Source: Ilex aquifolium
Taxonomy: Eukaryota; Streptophyta; Magnoliopsida; Aquifoliales; Aquifoliaceae
DNA length: 64,000 nucleotides
Reading direction: 5' to 3'
NCBI GenBank assembly: GCA_951799425.1
Contig: OX637397.1
Location: 13,630,064 to 13,694,063 of the forward strand
Below, piece after piece: positions 12,123 through 23,944 of this stretch. The notes beneath the pieces were generated by a model. It did not search any database. It saw only the letters and a program-made list of their open reading frames with translations, and had not been told where the DNA came from. The position numbers were made by a program, and so were the translations under genes. How positions within the stretch are numbered: the first letter of the stretch is position 1; the number at the start of each line of letters is the position of its first letter.

Positions 12123-12435
12123 TGCTTCTTCCAATTCTTCTTGATGCGACTAAGATTGGAGATGAGAAGTAGAACCCAGGGCGTCCTCAGTTTTGGGTAT
12201 TGTGCATTTTCCTACTTTTCCGGTAAGTATTGTCTCGCTTGTATCGAATTTTGTAGAATAAAACAGTACAAGTTTCAATAAATTTATCATACCGTCTCAA
12301 ATAAATTCATCTAAAGATCATTAACGTTTCTTTTAAAATCATTCACATTAAAAAAAAAAATTTCTCAAATTCATCACTGTTTATTTAACCAATTAATTTA
12401 TATTGTACCGTACTTTTAAACACGAATTAGTCTTA

Positions 12436-13060
12436 TCTATACTATTAATAAAAGTACACTATCAAGAAAAATTTTTGATCGACTACTTTAACCCTAAAAC
12501 AATATATAAAGACAATACTAGTCTTATTTAATTTAGACCTTATATTAATAAGACTTGATTGATGTTAAACTTTTAATTGGATAACTTTACTCTCACAATA
12601 CTAACATTATTAATATGGAATTCATATTAATTAAACTTCATTAATATTACACATATTCAAGCCTTTCATATTTTTTCTTTTAAAAGACAAAACTTAATTA
12701 TTAAAATAATTAAATTTGCTTTTATTTATGTCTATCTATTTTCATTAGTTGATGACAAGTTTCTGAAATTTCAAATGAAATTGTATAAATGCACTAGAGT
12801 CTTATTTAGTATAAGATTTATTTTAATATAATTTGGATAATATTATCTAACCCTAACTTTTCATTTTCTTCTCTTTTTAGTATAATTTGGATAATACCAA
12901 AATCTTTAATTGTGAGATTTTATTATCTTTTATAGAATAAATGATCATATTTTACCTTCTTTTAAATTTGAGTTTATCTTTCTTTAAATTTGAACATCTC
13001 TATTTGAGAGGTTTATACCAAATCAAATTTTTTACCTTTTTTTCTATCTAAATTTAGGTA
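12436..13060 (+). mobile_element. Possible Helitron 5' end
   Basis: At 12436 the sequence A|TCTATACTATTAATAAAAG matches the 5' ends of the other Helitrons here (15293 and 20633 on the minus strand). No hairpin plus CTRR end was found before the MULE at 13421, so the right boundary given is arbitrary. The interior is AT-rich with no coding sequence. Confidence 0.3.
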
Positions 13061-13420
13061 AGAATTTAAATTTATATTGGAGATGGTCTAAGAAACAAGA
13101 GGGGAAGACAAAAAAATGTCATAACATTATAACACATTTTTTTATATTTTTTATTTTCTTAGTCAATACCCTTACGTTTCCAACTCTCCCCCCCAAAAAA
13201 AAAAAAATTACACATCACACCAGTAAGAGACATTTTTTTATGAGTAATGTTATTGAAATTTAAATTTTAGATTAAATTTATTGAATTAATATCAAATTTA
13301 ATATTTAATGAGTCTCGCTTGCTGCTATCAATCCGATGAGTATAATTAATTAGGTCGTATTTTCTTAGTCAAACCCCTTACTTTTACAAACTAATCTCTC
13401 TCTACACACACAACTACACA

Positions 13421-14621
13421 GAGTCTATTACCAAAATACAGTCATTTTTGAACAAATTTACCGATCTACGGCATTTTTGAACTTATTTACCAAACTACGG
13501 CACTTTTTAAAAGCGGATTCAATAACTCCGTTTTTATTAAAAAGCGGATTTAACAACTCCGCTTTTGTTAAAAAACGGATTCAACAACCCCGCTTTCATG
13601 GAAAAAAAAATTTTGGGCAATGAGAAAAGCGTGTTTAAAAAACACGTTTTTTACGGTTTTTTGTTAAAAAACGTGTTTAATAAACACGCTTTCCATTGTT
13701 CATGCCAACATCATCTCTATTTGTTTCTCCAGAGAGTAAAATCTTACTGGGTCCGGGGTGAATCACAGAGGAAGCACCGAGAATCACGCAATTATGGAGA
13801 GTGGAACCGAAATCAACCCTCCATTTTAACAGAACACTTGGGTCGATTCCAAGTTCCCCACTAGGTAGTTCAATTCAGAGGAGACGAATTTCATTGAAAT
13901 TCTTGAGAACTTGAGTTGGGGAATCTTCTGATTTTTCAATGAGTTCACTGCCAGGAAGTGTGAAGAGCTTGTTGTTCCAGGATCAACAACACTTACCGAA
14001 GTTAAGGAGGAAGAGGGTGATTAAGTATGACTATGGTTGATGTATGGCTTGGTCCTGGAGGCTGTTTTTGCCTTTTGAGAATTTTTTAATTTTTCATGTC
14101 TTGAAGGATTAAAGCCATTATTTGGCAGTGTAAAATTGTTTTAATCTCCTCGTCAATGGAAAGGGAAGATGAAGATGAAGCTGGGCCTACTGATCGTTTT
14201 GGACCCAAGAATTGGGTGAGGGATTGGAGGGGCTTGAAGATGCCTGAGAAGACGAAGCGGAAAAGAGAGGAAAAAGGGCAGAGCCTTCAGATCAGTAAAC
14301 ACGTTAAAAGCGTGGTTAATAACCACGCTTTTTAAAAAACGTGGTTAGTAACCACGTTTTTAGAGTGTTTCAGCTCGTTAACGTGGTTAGTAACCACGTT
14401 TTTAGAGTGTTTCAGCTCGTTATTCTAGACCATGTTTTTTGTTTAAAAGCGGAATCATTGATTCCGTTTTTTAACAAAAGCGGAATTGTTAAATCCGCCT
14501 TTTAATAAAAGCGGAGTTATTGAATCCGCTTTTAAAAAGTGCCGTAATTTGGTAAATAAGTTCAAAAATGTCGTAGATCGATAAATTTGTTCAAAAATGA
14601 CTGTATTTTGGTAATAGACTC
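13421..14621. mobile_element. MULE with long, palindrome-rich terminal repeats
   Basis: The ends are perfect inverted repeats at the tips (GAGTCTATTACC / GGTAATAGACTC) and stay related for about 170 bp. It is flanked by an exact 10-bp duplication CAACTACACA at 13411-13420 and 14622-14631. The length is 1201 bp. Inside the terminal repeats are short palindromic units (AAAAGCGGA...TCCGCTTTT). Just inside lie others built on AACCACGTTTTT, including a 41-base unit repeated in tandem at about 14340-14420. The middle (about 13700-14300) has no transposase and might be captured gene sequence; I could not identify it. Confidence 0.82.
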
Positions 14622-14780
14622 CAACTACACAGGACCGCTCAGCAACCAACCAGTGTCCCACGTCATCACTTTTCTCTGCAAATTTTCGTTCCCTCTACTG
14701 CGCACAAATGTCAAAAAATATAATGAAGTTATTTAAACTAGCAAAAATATTTGTTTAATAATAGACTTTTAGTGTGCATA

Positions 14781-15293
14781 TTAGCAATGCACCACGTGCG
14801 TTGCACGTGAATAATTTCGTATATAAAATTTAATAAAAAAATTTATATATATGTGTACCTAAATTAAATATAATCTCAAGTTTATAAAATTATGTTTTTA
14901 TCGCTCGTATTATACTATAGAAAAAATTTGTATGTTCCCAATGATTCGTTGTTTTAACTATAACAAAAAAAAATAAAAATAATTTATTTGAAATTCATTT
15001 GATTAGGTTTCAACTTATAGTTCATTGAATAAAATAACAATGATTGTCAATATTCTAATCAATACTTCTTTTTAAAGGTAACATAGTCAATTAAAAAGTT
15101 TCATAAATATTGATATTTATACATAAAAATAGAGAATTAAAAGAGATGTCAGGGACAATTTGGAGATTTAAACACTAAGGATATGATGGTAATTTAACTA
15201 TAGAAGGATAATGTTGTATTTAAAATTATTTATAAGGATAAAATAATGAATCAAAAATTTTTTATGCTAAGGTAATTTTATTAGTAGTATAGA
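14781..15293 (-). mobile_element. Short non-autonomous Helitron
   Basis: On the minus strand it starts A|TCTATACTACTAATAAAA at 15293. It ends with the hairpin CACGTGCAACGCACGTG (14793-14809), eight bases, then CTAA at 14784-14781 followed by T. Both ends fit Helitron rules and no target duplication is present, as expected. It is 513 bp with no coding sequence. The hairpin is the same as the Helitron end at 1452-1468, so the two belong to one family. Confidence 0.75.
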
Positions 15294-16617
15294 TATAGAT
15301 ATAGATATGTAAATTTATATTTTGTTTTTGTATACAAGTGCATTGCACGTGGATTATTTTCAATATCAAATATATTATTGCTATAAAAATTATGAAATAA
15401 CGTCAATTATATAAATAAACTCTACTTAAATATTTTGTGTAGTATGTAGTGAAAATTAAGTCATGGACAAATTTAGCCACATAATAATATGTAAATTAGA
15501 GTTTTAATAGTCTACTTTAAATTTAATATCCATCGTTTCTAAAAGGATAACAAACAAAATGATGCTTATATTATGATAAGATTGGAACGGTCTACCTCAA
15601 AATTCATTATCATATTTTCGATGACAAAAATAAATAACGGTTGAACACTAATTGTTTCATTATTTATTGAAAGACAAATATTAAATTACACTTTAAAAGA
15701 AATGTCATATATGCTTCACGAACTTCCTAGAAAAAGAACTTCCTAGAAAAAGAATTACCCACAAAAATCTATAATGAAAATACTAAAATTTGTTTTGCCA
15801 CATTCAAATGGTAAAATGTATATTGTCAAAAATTAGTATTTGGTACCTCATGTCCTAGAGCAATTCAAAAAACCTAGTCGAATCATGATCCACATTATGT
15901 ACGATCTCGTTTCAATTAGTCAATGCACGAGAAGAATCACGTAATTTTTTCGACACACGAGATATAATGCTAAATATGCAAAATGAGTTTCAGTGCTAAA
16001 CAAAAAATGAACCTATGACCATGAAAATTAAACACATAGAAGATATATGATTTAGAGTAAATAAAATCTCAAGATGCCATTTTCAAAGTGACCTTCCACA
16101 ATTGATCACACTTGTTCATAAATAAAAAACACTTAACAAATCAATAAGAAATTTTTTAAGATGTTAGTGCAAGTCTAGCTCAAAGCAAAACATAAATCAT
16201 ATGAAAAGGGCAATAACATGCAACCAGATAAAAAATGTGAATATGAGAGAATGGGAGAGCAATAGAATAATATTATTATTACTTTATGATTGAAATTCAT
16301 GGTATTGAATATTTGACTATTAGCTGTCCACGTAGCCATAAAATGGGAGATGAAATGATTCAAATTTTATTTGATTAATTAATATATTTATTGCCAGAAA
16401 TTTGTACTGTCTGCAAAGCTACACATCAGTTCATATTAGATAAATGATAAAATAAATTTTATGATGGTTATCGATGACATAATAGTTGTATTAATGATAA
16501 TCTATTATTTTTCATAAAGTAAAGATGATTAATAGATTTATTGTAAACAAAAAAGTTTATGAGAAGTAAATGAAAGAGAGATAACGTCATTAACTCAAGA
16601 AATAAAAAAAAAAGGTA

Positions 16618-16800
16618 TAATACATGGAACAATATTTATTGTGAAAATAGAAGTATATGGAGAGTCATTTGAATATATAATTAATATTAGATAATTAGAA
16701 AATAATAAAAAAAACGCAATACATGAAACAATAATTCTTGTGGAAATAGAAGTATATGAAGAGTCACTTGAATATATAATTAATATTAGGTAATTAAATA
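16618..16800. repeat. Tandem duplication, about 100-bp unit
   Basis: Two adjacent copies begin 'aatacatg(g/a)aacaat' (near 16619 and 16718) and share 'gaaatagaagtatatg.agag' and 'gaatatataattaatatta'. They are close to but not identical, and AT-rich with no coding sequence. Confidence 0.7.
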
Positions 16801-17680
16801 AATAAGGATGTAGGTGCCTTTAATATTTTGGGTCAATTACACTCACACCCCCTAACATTTGATTTTATTACACGAACACTCCCTCACATTTCAAAAATTA
16901 CACTAAGACCCCAAATGCGGTCAAATATAGGATGTCGTTAACAAAAGTGAAAAAATGTCAATAATATCCTCTGTTCTAAGTTGAAAAAAAAGGATAAATT
17001 ACACTTACACCCCTGACATTTGATTTTATTACACGGACATTGAAAAAAAAAACTCAAAGCAAACTAAATTACAAATCAGACCCTAATTAAATAAATTTAA
17101 CACCTAAATCAAAGTAAACTTAATACTAAAGCAAATTTAGCACCTAATCCAAATTAAACTTAACACTTAAACAAATTTAACACCTAATTCAAATTAAACC
17201 TTATGATTTTGTCATTGAATTCAATCTTATCTTTTCGATATTAAGTTAATTTTTTGGTTTTGGTCAATACATTTAATTATTTTGAATTAACAACAATGTT
17301 TATCAAATTTCAATGATTATACCAAATCTACCTTGCTAAAATTATGCCTTAACACCACCACTTCCCACGGACGTCTGCCACCCACAACCACCAACCACTA
17401 TTACCTCACCGCAACTCCCACCACACCAGTTTAACCATCCCAACTGTTACCTCACCGCAACCACCGCCACTCCCACCATCACAAGCCCCCATTGCCAAAC
17501 CAAAAAATCGAACTCACCTCCTCCAAGGCACAACCAGCACACTGCAAAACAGACAACCTACCTCAGCTACCCACCACTTCTAGCCATCGAAATCGCACTA
17601 GAGGGGATCAATGGCTTCGTACCCAACCTCGGCCCTTGGGGGATCAATGGCTTGAAACCTGTAAATTCTTCTCAATCTAC

Positions 17681-19991
17681 TGTAAGACCCCGTACTAGAA
17701 TTAAATAATAATAATATCATATTAGTATTTTCTTCTAGGATGAATAAAAGGATTGTAGAAATCTCGAATAATTGTTAAACGATTGATCATGAAGTTTGAG
17801 TTTCGAACGAATTGACTTTCGGGTCAAACTTAGTTTTGAAGGTGTGTAAATTTGAGAAGGCTGATTAGGTAAGTTTCTAAATGTTTTTAGGTCAAAATAA
17901 TGCCTTCATTGAATTCGGAGGTTGAGAAACCTTGGGAGATGCAATAATGGGGTGTATTAGAAGTTATAAAGTATTCCGGAGTTAAAACACATTTTAGAAA
18001 GAATTTGGGTATGAAAGAATTTGACACTATCTTAGTATTTTAGTCATAACTTTTTAATCTGAACTCCGATTGAGCTGATTTTTGGACAGTAAAAACTAGA
18101 CTTCAAGGGTTACAAAAGTGTATTTCACGAAAATTTACTGAATCAACTTTTAAATAGGTGAAAAATTCTCTGAAACTCAAGGCAGAAAGTTGGCACCGTC
18201 CGAACGCCCCAAGCATCGTCCGGACCCCCCTCCCTACCCTAAAATCTTATTTTTCATCCAAAACAGTAAATTTTCACCATTGAGACCCCTAAGTATCGTC
18301 CGTAAGCTATGCTAAAAGCAGCCCTGCTCAATTTTAGGGTTTTTCACCCTATAAATACCAGAAGGACGTTCATTTAGTCATATTTCATCAGTTCTTAACA
18401 CTAGAGAACCTTAGAGAGCAAGAGAGAAGAAAAGAAACACAAGATTGAAGGGGAATTCTTGCATTGAGATTGATTTAAACACGCTAGGGCTATCTTCAAA
18501 CATCGGATTGAGATAGGAGATTATTCTCAAGTTTTTTCATTGAGATTTAGGGTATAATTATGTATGTTTTAAATCTTCAAGATTATTATATGTTAAATAA
18601 TCTTTCGCTTTTGGTTTCTTTTGATTAACATATTGTTCGTTCTTGATTCTTTTTGAAGTAACATATGATTTTCAACGAGATACATGTCTTGTATCCAATA
18701 AACATTGTTCTTGAATTTCCAAAACCCTAGTTCTTCCAAAATACACGTTCTACTGTGAAAGTCATATGTATTCTTGATTTCTAAATTCCTATTATTGACT
18801 AAATTTGGTTTTCAATCAACTACTTGTTCTTACTCCAAGAAATTATGATTTTTGACAAAACCTTAGAATTTTGTATCGAAATTGTGAATATTTTCTTGAT
18901 ATGATCTCTTGCATATTTTAATTCCTTTATTATTGTAGTATATTGAAAATTATGCAATTGTGATATTTGAATTGTTAATGAAAATTGTGATAAGTTAATA
19001 TTGTGGTTGTTGAGAAAGTTGTGGTTTCATCTCTTGTATGGTTTGTTGTGACGAACTTGAATTGCCTTCGAGAGTTGTCGTAAAGTGTTAGAGGTTAGTC
19101 TATCCCAGTGGAGGTGAGATGGTTGCCTAACACTTGTAGTGAATTGTTGTTTATGAGAGCAACCACTATTATTCACGTAAGTTCAAGGTTGAGGGATGGT
19201 ATACTTTTCTTTAAAAGGATTCGTCAATGTTGTGGGAAACGATATACGCCCTTCTTAAAGTTGTTTGTGATTTGGCCCTACGGGGAATGATTGGGATTTT
19301 GTGGTTATGATGGGTGAACGAAGTAAAATCGTTGTGTAGATTCCTGAAAAGCAACCAACATACATGAGAATGAGGATGAACCAACATACATGAGAATATG
19401 GGATGATGCTACTGAGTTATTTGTTGAATGCTTTAATTTATAACATGTTTATTCATATTATTGATTTACTGTATTCCGTACACTTGAAATCATTACAATT
19501 GTCATGATTTTACTCTAAAAAATTTATATATGTTATTTTCCAAAAAAAAGACTTGCCTTCTTTTCATTATTTTAAAAATCTTATTGGGATTTGAAAGGGG
19601 TTTCCTACGGGCTTTTGCTCACCCCCTACAACACACTTACAGATTTTGGCATAGAAGAGGATGTCGATGTGGTTGAGCAGGTTGACTGCGAGGCATTAGA
19701 GAATTAAGATGTGGACCCTGTCTTAGAAGAATAGAGTTATTTTACTTTTTGGTTTAAAGTTTGAGAGATTTATATGAAACAATGTTTTAGTTAGTTTTAA
19801 TTATTCTGCTGCTAGATACTATTTGGTTTTGAATTGTAAGTTGGAGAAGTTACAATATTTTATAGACTTTAGTATTTATTCTTTATCGGATGGATGAATA
19901 GTTTATTATTTAACGGTTATTATTAGTTGCTCTCATGATTGGATGGTTTGTAGATAATAATGCCTTCTAGGGTGGATTTTGGGGCGTTACA
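17681..19991 (+). mobile_element. Solo LTR, probable Ty3/gypsy (Tekay/Del-like)
   Basis: A 2311-bp block starts TGTAAGACCCCG, ends GGGGCGTTACA, and is flanked by an exact 5-bp duplication TCTAC at 17676-17680 and 19992-19996. There is no internal coding region, so this is a single LTR left after recombination. The terminal sequences and the length fit LTRs of the Tekay/Del chromovirus group. A promoter-like TATAAATA lies near 18351. It inserted into the MULE, so it is younger than the MULE insertion. Orientation is taken from the promoter direction and is tentative. Confidence 0.8.
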
Positions 19992-20006
19992 TCTACAACC
20001 ATGTAA

Positions 20007-20274
20007 ACTCTGCGTCTTCCTCTTGCCTCCATCGGATTTACTTGCAGAAGTCGAAGAAGAATAAGAGTCAACTCTTTCAGGCCAAATCACCAGTACCAAA
20101 CCTTCTTATCTTCCTTACATCTGAAACCCTTCTCTACCCGTAGTTGCACTCATCTACGGTACATCATCTGCCACTCCAAGTCCACCGACTCTCACCACGA
20201 CGACGACGATGATCATCACCACCATGACCATGAGCATCACAACCACCACCACCATCACATCCATGAGGATAATG
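20007..20274 (+). pseudogene. Captured exon 1 fragment, HMA1-like P1B-ATPase
   Basis: One frame reads TLRLPLASIGFTC, then RVNSFRPNHQ, then an Asp/His run of the form DDDDDHHHHDHEHHNHHHHH. It ends at a good splice donor (AATG|gtaagc at 20274/20275). Arabidopsis HMA1, a chloroplast-envelope metal ATPase, starts with a transit peptide containing TLRLARVNSF followed by a long His/Asp run before its first membrane helices. The match in order and content suggests a copied exon 1. No later exons follow, and a stop codon lies just upstream in this frame, so it cannot be a working gene. Homology is judged by eye. Confidence 0.5.
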
Positions 20275-20766
20275 GTAAGCTGACTGGAACGCATGAAGCA
20301 TTAATTTTTTTTCAATTTATTTATTTTAACTTGGTCAAATAGAGGGGTGAGTTGGATAGATTGGATATGGGCATTGGTAAATCTCAAGGATATATGAGGG
20401 TTAAAAAAGTCTTTTTAATGAAATTGTTAACGTCTGTTAGACAAAAGGAGTACGACTGTCACACGTGTTCAAATGTCAAGGGGTTTCAGTGTAATTTTTG
20501 AAATGTGAGGGGTGTCCGTATAATAAAATCAAATGTCAGGGGGTGTGAGTGTAATTTATCCTAATATTTTTTATATGGACATAACAGGCAATCAAAATTT
20601 TTTCACTTAACTTCCTTTTATTAGTAATATAGATATAGATATAGATAGATATAGATTTAAGTTCTGAGTTAGATACTAATAAAAAAATATCAACACCTTT
20701 GGTACCTTTTACCTTTAAGTAACCCTACTTAACCCTAGTATCTATTACACCGTTATTTTTAGAACA

Positions 20767-21110
20767 GTTTTTTTTTTTAATTGAAACGATATAAATTTTA
20801 TTAAGAAGATAAGTCTGAGAGAAAAGATGGTACCAAAAAATATGGTGCCATATATTTCCAAACATTAATATTTTTACCTAATTTAATCTTTTGAACCAGT
20901 TGGTGAGCTACACAATTTCCTGAACGTCTAATAGTGGACAAAGACGAAAAAATAAACAGACGAAGAAGTTGTTGAACATCTGCAACAATAGCGCATATAG
21001 GAGAAAAATCTTCAGAATTATTACCAATCCTTTTCATAATCACATATAAAACCCCTTCCAACACAATCTCATCACACCCATTTGCGTAGTAAAAAACACA
21101 GCTTCCCTTG
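20767..21110 (-). mobile_element. L1-type LINE 3' end with RNase H-like remnant
   Basis: On the minus strand a frame (21064-20801) reads like the C-terminal RNase H-type domain found in plant L1 elements: ICAIVADVQQLL, then RRSGNCVAHQLVQKI, then a Trp-containing tail. It is followed by an A-tail (T-run 20767-20779 on the + strand). The element is strongly 5'-truncated. Flanking duplications were not resolved. Confidence 0.6.
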
Positions 21111-21644
21111 CAGAGAACTAGAAAGAGTTGTTTGATTGGGTTGGAGTGTAGACTAATAATTTTGATATATTGTTACAAAAATTCAATTGTTATCCTCCAA
21201 CTAGTGAAATTTCAATCCATGGTCAAAATCAGATCAAATTTTTAGTTTACTTAGTTACCATGTTAGTTAAGCATTATGATAATTAATAGAGTTTAACCAA
21301 ATTGGAATTTCATAATTGAAATGAAATTAATTTTTAAAATTACAATATATATGGAAATTATGATTAAATATTATTAAAATAAATTTACATAGTTAGATAA
21401 CAATGTTTTAAAATTTATAATAAACCCCTTAATTTGATGGGCATTAAGAATGCTAACGATGGATGAACAATAAATGTCATAGGGTTACAGTGTCATTTTA
21501 AAATTTGAGAGCGTGTTCATTCAATTTATGTAAGTATGGGGCCCATGTTAAATTGGCTCTAATTTTTTGGTTGGAATTTGACTTCAAAAACATTGTAATT
21601 TAGCTTACAAAAAATATAATTTTCGGTACGGTATCTCTTTTGCT

Positions 21645-21964
21645 AGGATCAAAATTTTGATTTGGGATATTTTTCGGTCATTTTGAAAATAGAAACATTT
21701 CGCAAACGTTTTGAATATATATCGTAAACGTTTCGAAAATAGATAAAAATTTTGAGAATTTATTTTCAAATCATTCCCAACCATTAATCAAAATATATTG
21801 AAATAGCTTGAAACACCTTGAAATATTAGGAAACATTAATTAAAACACTTCGAAACATTTCGAAACACTCAGAGCATTGGAATTTCGATACTATTATTGA
21901 TTTGTTTTGATCTCATTAAAAACATAAACGTTTCGATCATTTTAAAACAAAAATTTCGATCCCT
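21645..21964. mobile_element. MITE of the GGATCAAAATTTTG family, copy 1
   Basis: The ends are GGATCAAAATTTTG and its complement-like TTTCGATCCC. The interior is made of variants of GTTTCGAAACG, typical of the other copies at 39622, 40248, 47849 and 49166. Possible 9-bp flanks CTCTTTTGC / CTCCTTTGA are imperfect. It has no coding sequence and is older than the copies in the LINE. Confidence 0.6.
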
Positions 21965-22066
21965 ACTCCTTTGATATCATAGCCTCATATGTCAACCACA
22001 AAATGGAAGGACAAATATGATTGGTTTTTCAAACCCGTAACTAATCATATTCTTCTGAGCATATCA

Positions 22067-23423
22067 TCTATATAATAAAGTACAATATAATGCAAATCTC
22101 AAAATATAAACAAAATAACTTTTGTTTTTTGCGGTTAAGATATCTTTAAATTTTACTTTAAAATTAATCTGACGGCTAATATTAATACCCCAAATTTAAT
22201 AGGGAAAATAAGGCTCTAAGGGTGTATTTGGGGTGCCTTTTTAAAAGTGCTTCTAGCACTAATAACTACTTTAAACAAAGAAAAGTAGTGTTTGAAACTG
22301 TCCCACCACTACCCCCACCCTTACCGGCCCATCACCACCACCACCCCAACACCACAACGACCCCCACCACCATTATCACCACCGCCACACCACCACCATC
22401 ACCACTACCATCACCACCGCCACCCCACCATCACCACTACCATCACCGCCGCCACCCCACCACCACCACCGCTGTCACCCCACCAATACCTCTGCCACAA
22501 TAACAACCACCATCACCGTCGACGCCGCCACCACCACCATAACCACTACTATCACCACCCCACCACCACCATCCCTACTACTGTCACCCCACCACCACCA
22601 CCATCCCTACTACTGCCACCCCACCACCACCACCATCCTTACTACCACCACTCCATCACCCCCACAGTCTCACCACCATCATCTCTACTGCTACACCCCA
22701 ACCACCACCACCACCACCGTTGTCGTTATCGTTCCACCATCACCCTTACCACCACCATCCCCACCGCTCTATAACCATCACCACTATCACTATCGCCGCC
22801 GCTACCCCTACCACTACCCCACCACCACCACCACCGTCGTCACCGTCACCACCCACCACCATCTTCATCTCATTCTTATATTTATTAACACTACAACCAT
22901 CATCTCACTATTATCGTCGCCATCCACCACCAACATATTGTTGCCCACCACCACCCGTCGTCAATAGTCACTATCACCCACCCCCACACCTACCATCACT
23001 GCCATTCGCCACCACCCATCATATTGTCGCCCAAAAGTATCCATCGTCGCCCACCACCACCACAACCCACCACCGCCACCACCACCGTTGACACCCCACC
23101 ACCACGACTAGCAACAACCATCACCGTCATCCACCACTGCCGCCCACCACCACCATCGCCATTACTCATGGCTGCCACTACTACTATCATCGTTGCCACC
23201 CACGGTTACCACCACCACCACGGTCATTGTCACCCACCACAACCATCACCGTCTCCTACCATCACCACTACTGCCCACCATCTCTCACCCCCACTATAAC
23301 CGATGCTTAAATTTCTTTATCTCTCATCTATGTTTGTGATTTAATTTTCGATGTGAATGCCAATATGTTTACTGTTGATCTTTTTTTTATTACTCTGTAC
23401 TTTCAGGCACATACAATAACTAG
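22067..23423 (+). mobile_element. Helitron carrying a 1-kb CCA-rich tract, copy A
   Basis: It starts A|TCTATATAATAAAG at 22067 and ends in CTAG at 23420-23423 followed by T, with a short imperfect hairpin (GTACTTTCAGGCAC) before the end. Its flanking 200 bp at each side match, inverted, the element at 33590-34964. The core (22290-23290) is an irregular array of CAC/CCA triplets, which gives open His/Pro/Thr frames in several frames. These are low-complexity translations, not genes. The element is 1357 bp. Confidence 0.75.
22290..23290 (+). repeat. CCA/CAC-rich degenerate trinucleotide tract
   Basis: About 1 kb consists mostly of CAC, CCA and ACC triplets with scattered changes, inside the Helitron. 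Open frames exist on both strands only because the triplet pattern avoids stop codons. Confidence 0.9.
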
Positions 23424-23682
23424 TTTTTTACAAATTGTCTTGCATTTATGTCAATATTATGTTTTTTATTGTCATTCACTGTGTTTGTTGCTTGACACGG
23501 AAGATGTACAACAATCCAGCACTTGAGAGAGAACCCTCTTCTCTGAAAAAATAGAAAAGGTTTGCACGTCTAAGCTTGATGTATATGTAGTTGAGATCTA
23601 TTAGTTTATTTCTGGATATATTAGTTGCTCAATGGTGACCATTTAATCATACTCATTTGTTTGAGTTAAAAAGTCTGCATAT

Positions 23683-23929
23683 ACCACCGAGTGGGATGGT
23701 CTAGTGGGATACCAGTCAAATTTCTCACTCAGAGGTTGGAGGTTCGAGTCTTGGAGTTCACAATGACATGGGGGCTCGGTGGTTGACTGTTATGCTAACC
23801 TAACTAGGTTCGTTTCCGAAAAAGAGTAATGAGCGCAGTCAAGAATCTCATGATCCCACCAATGAGGGTCTATCAGGGTGATTTTTGAACATTTTATTTT
23901 ACCCCACCCATTTTTTTATTTAGAAAAAA
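23683..23929 (+). mobile_element. tRNA-derived SINE (same family as 7.9 kb copy)
   Basis: The A-box TGGTCTAGTGG (about 23698-23708) and B-box GGTTCGAGTCT (about 23752-23762) are in place. The body aligns with the minus-strand copy at 7927-8182, and the 3' end has an A-rich tail. An exact 15-bp duplication AAAAAGTCTGCATAT flanks it at 23668-23682 and 23930-23944. The intact duplication shows a fairly recent, complete insertion. Confidence 0.88.
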
Positions 23930-23944
23930 AAAAAGTCTGCATAT

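Larger units (their letters stand above)
16830..20561. mobile_element. Pack-MULE-like element split by a solo LTR
   Basis: Inverted ends of about 90 bp ('ttacactcacaccccctaac' at the left, its complement at the right) are flanked by an exact 9-bp duplication TAATATTTT at 16821-16829 and 20562-20570, the MULE hallmark. An extra, shorter copy of the end sequence lies near 16991-17040. No transposase is seen. The interior, about 1.4 kb once the solo LTR at 17681-19991 is set aside, holds CCA-rich sequence (17345-17480) and a fragment that looks like exon 1 of an HMA1-type ATPase (20007-20274). Confidence 0.83.
15323..20633 (-). mobile_element. Probable older Helitron containing a MULE
   Basis: On the minus strand a Helitron-like start (TCTATATTACTAATAAAAGG) lies at 20633, and the family hairpin (CACGTGCAATGCACTTG, one arm decayed) at about 15336-15352. 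The expected CTRR after it is not intact, so the left end is estimated from spacing. Without the MULE at 16830-20561 the unit would be about 1.6 kb. The interior includes a tandem duplication at 16618-16800. The start is clear; the pairing of the ends is inferred. Confidence 0.45.

Noticed and set aside
23690-23770. Possible tRNA gene (A and B boxes on the plus strand)
   Set aside because: Boxes are well spaced, but stems do not pair and the sequence continues into a SINE body with an A-tail and 15-bp duplication.
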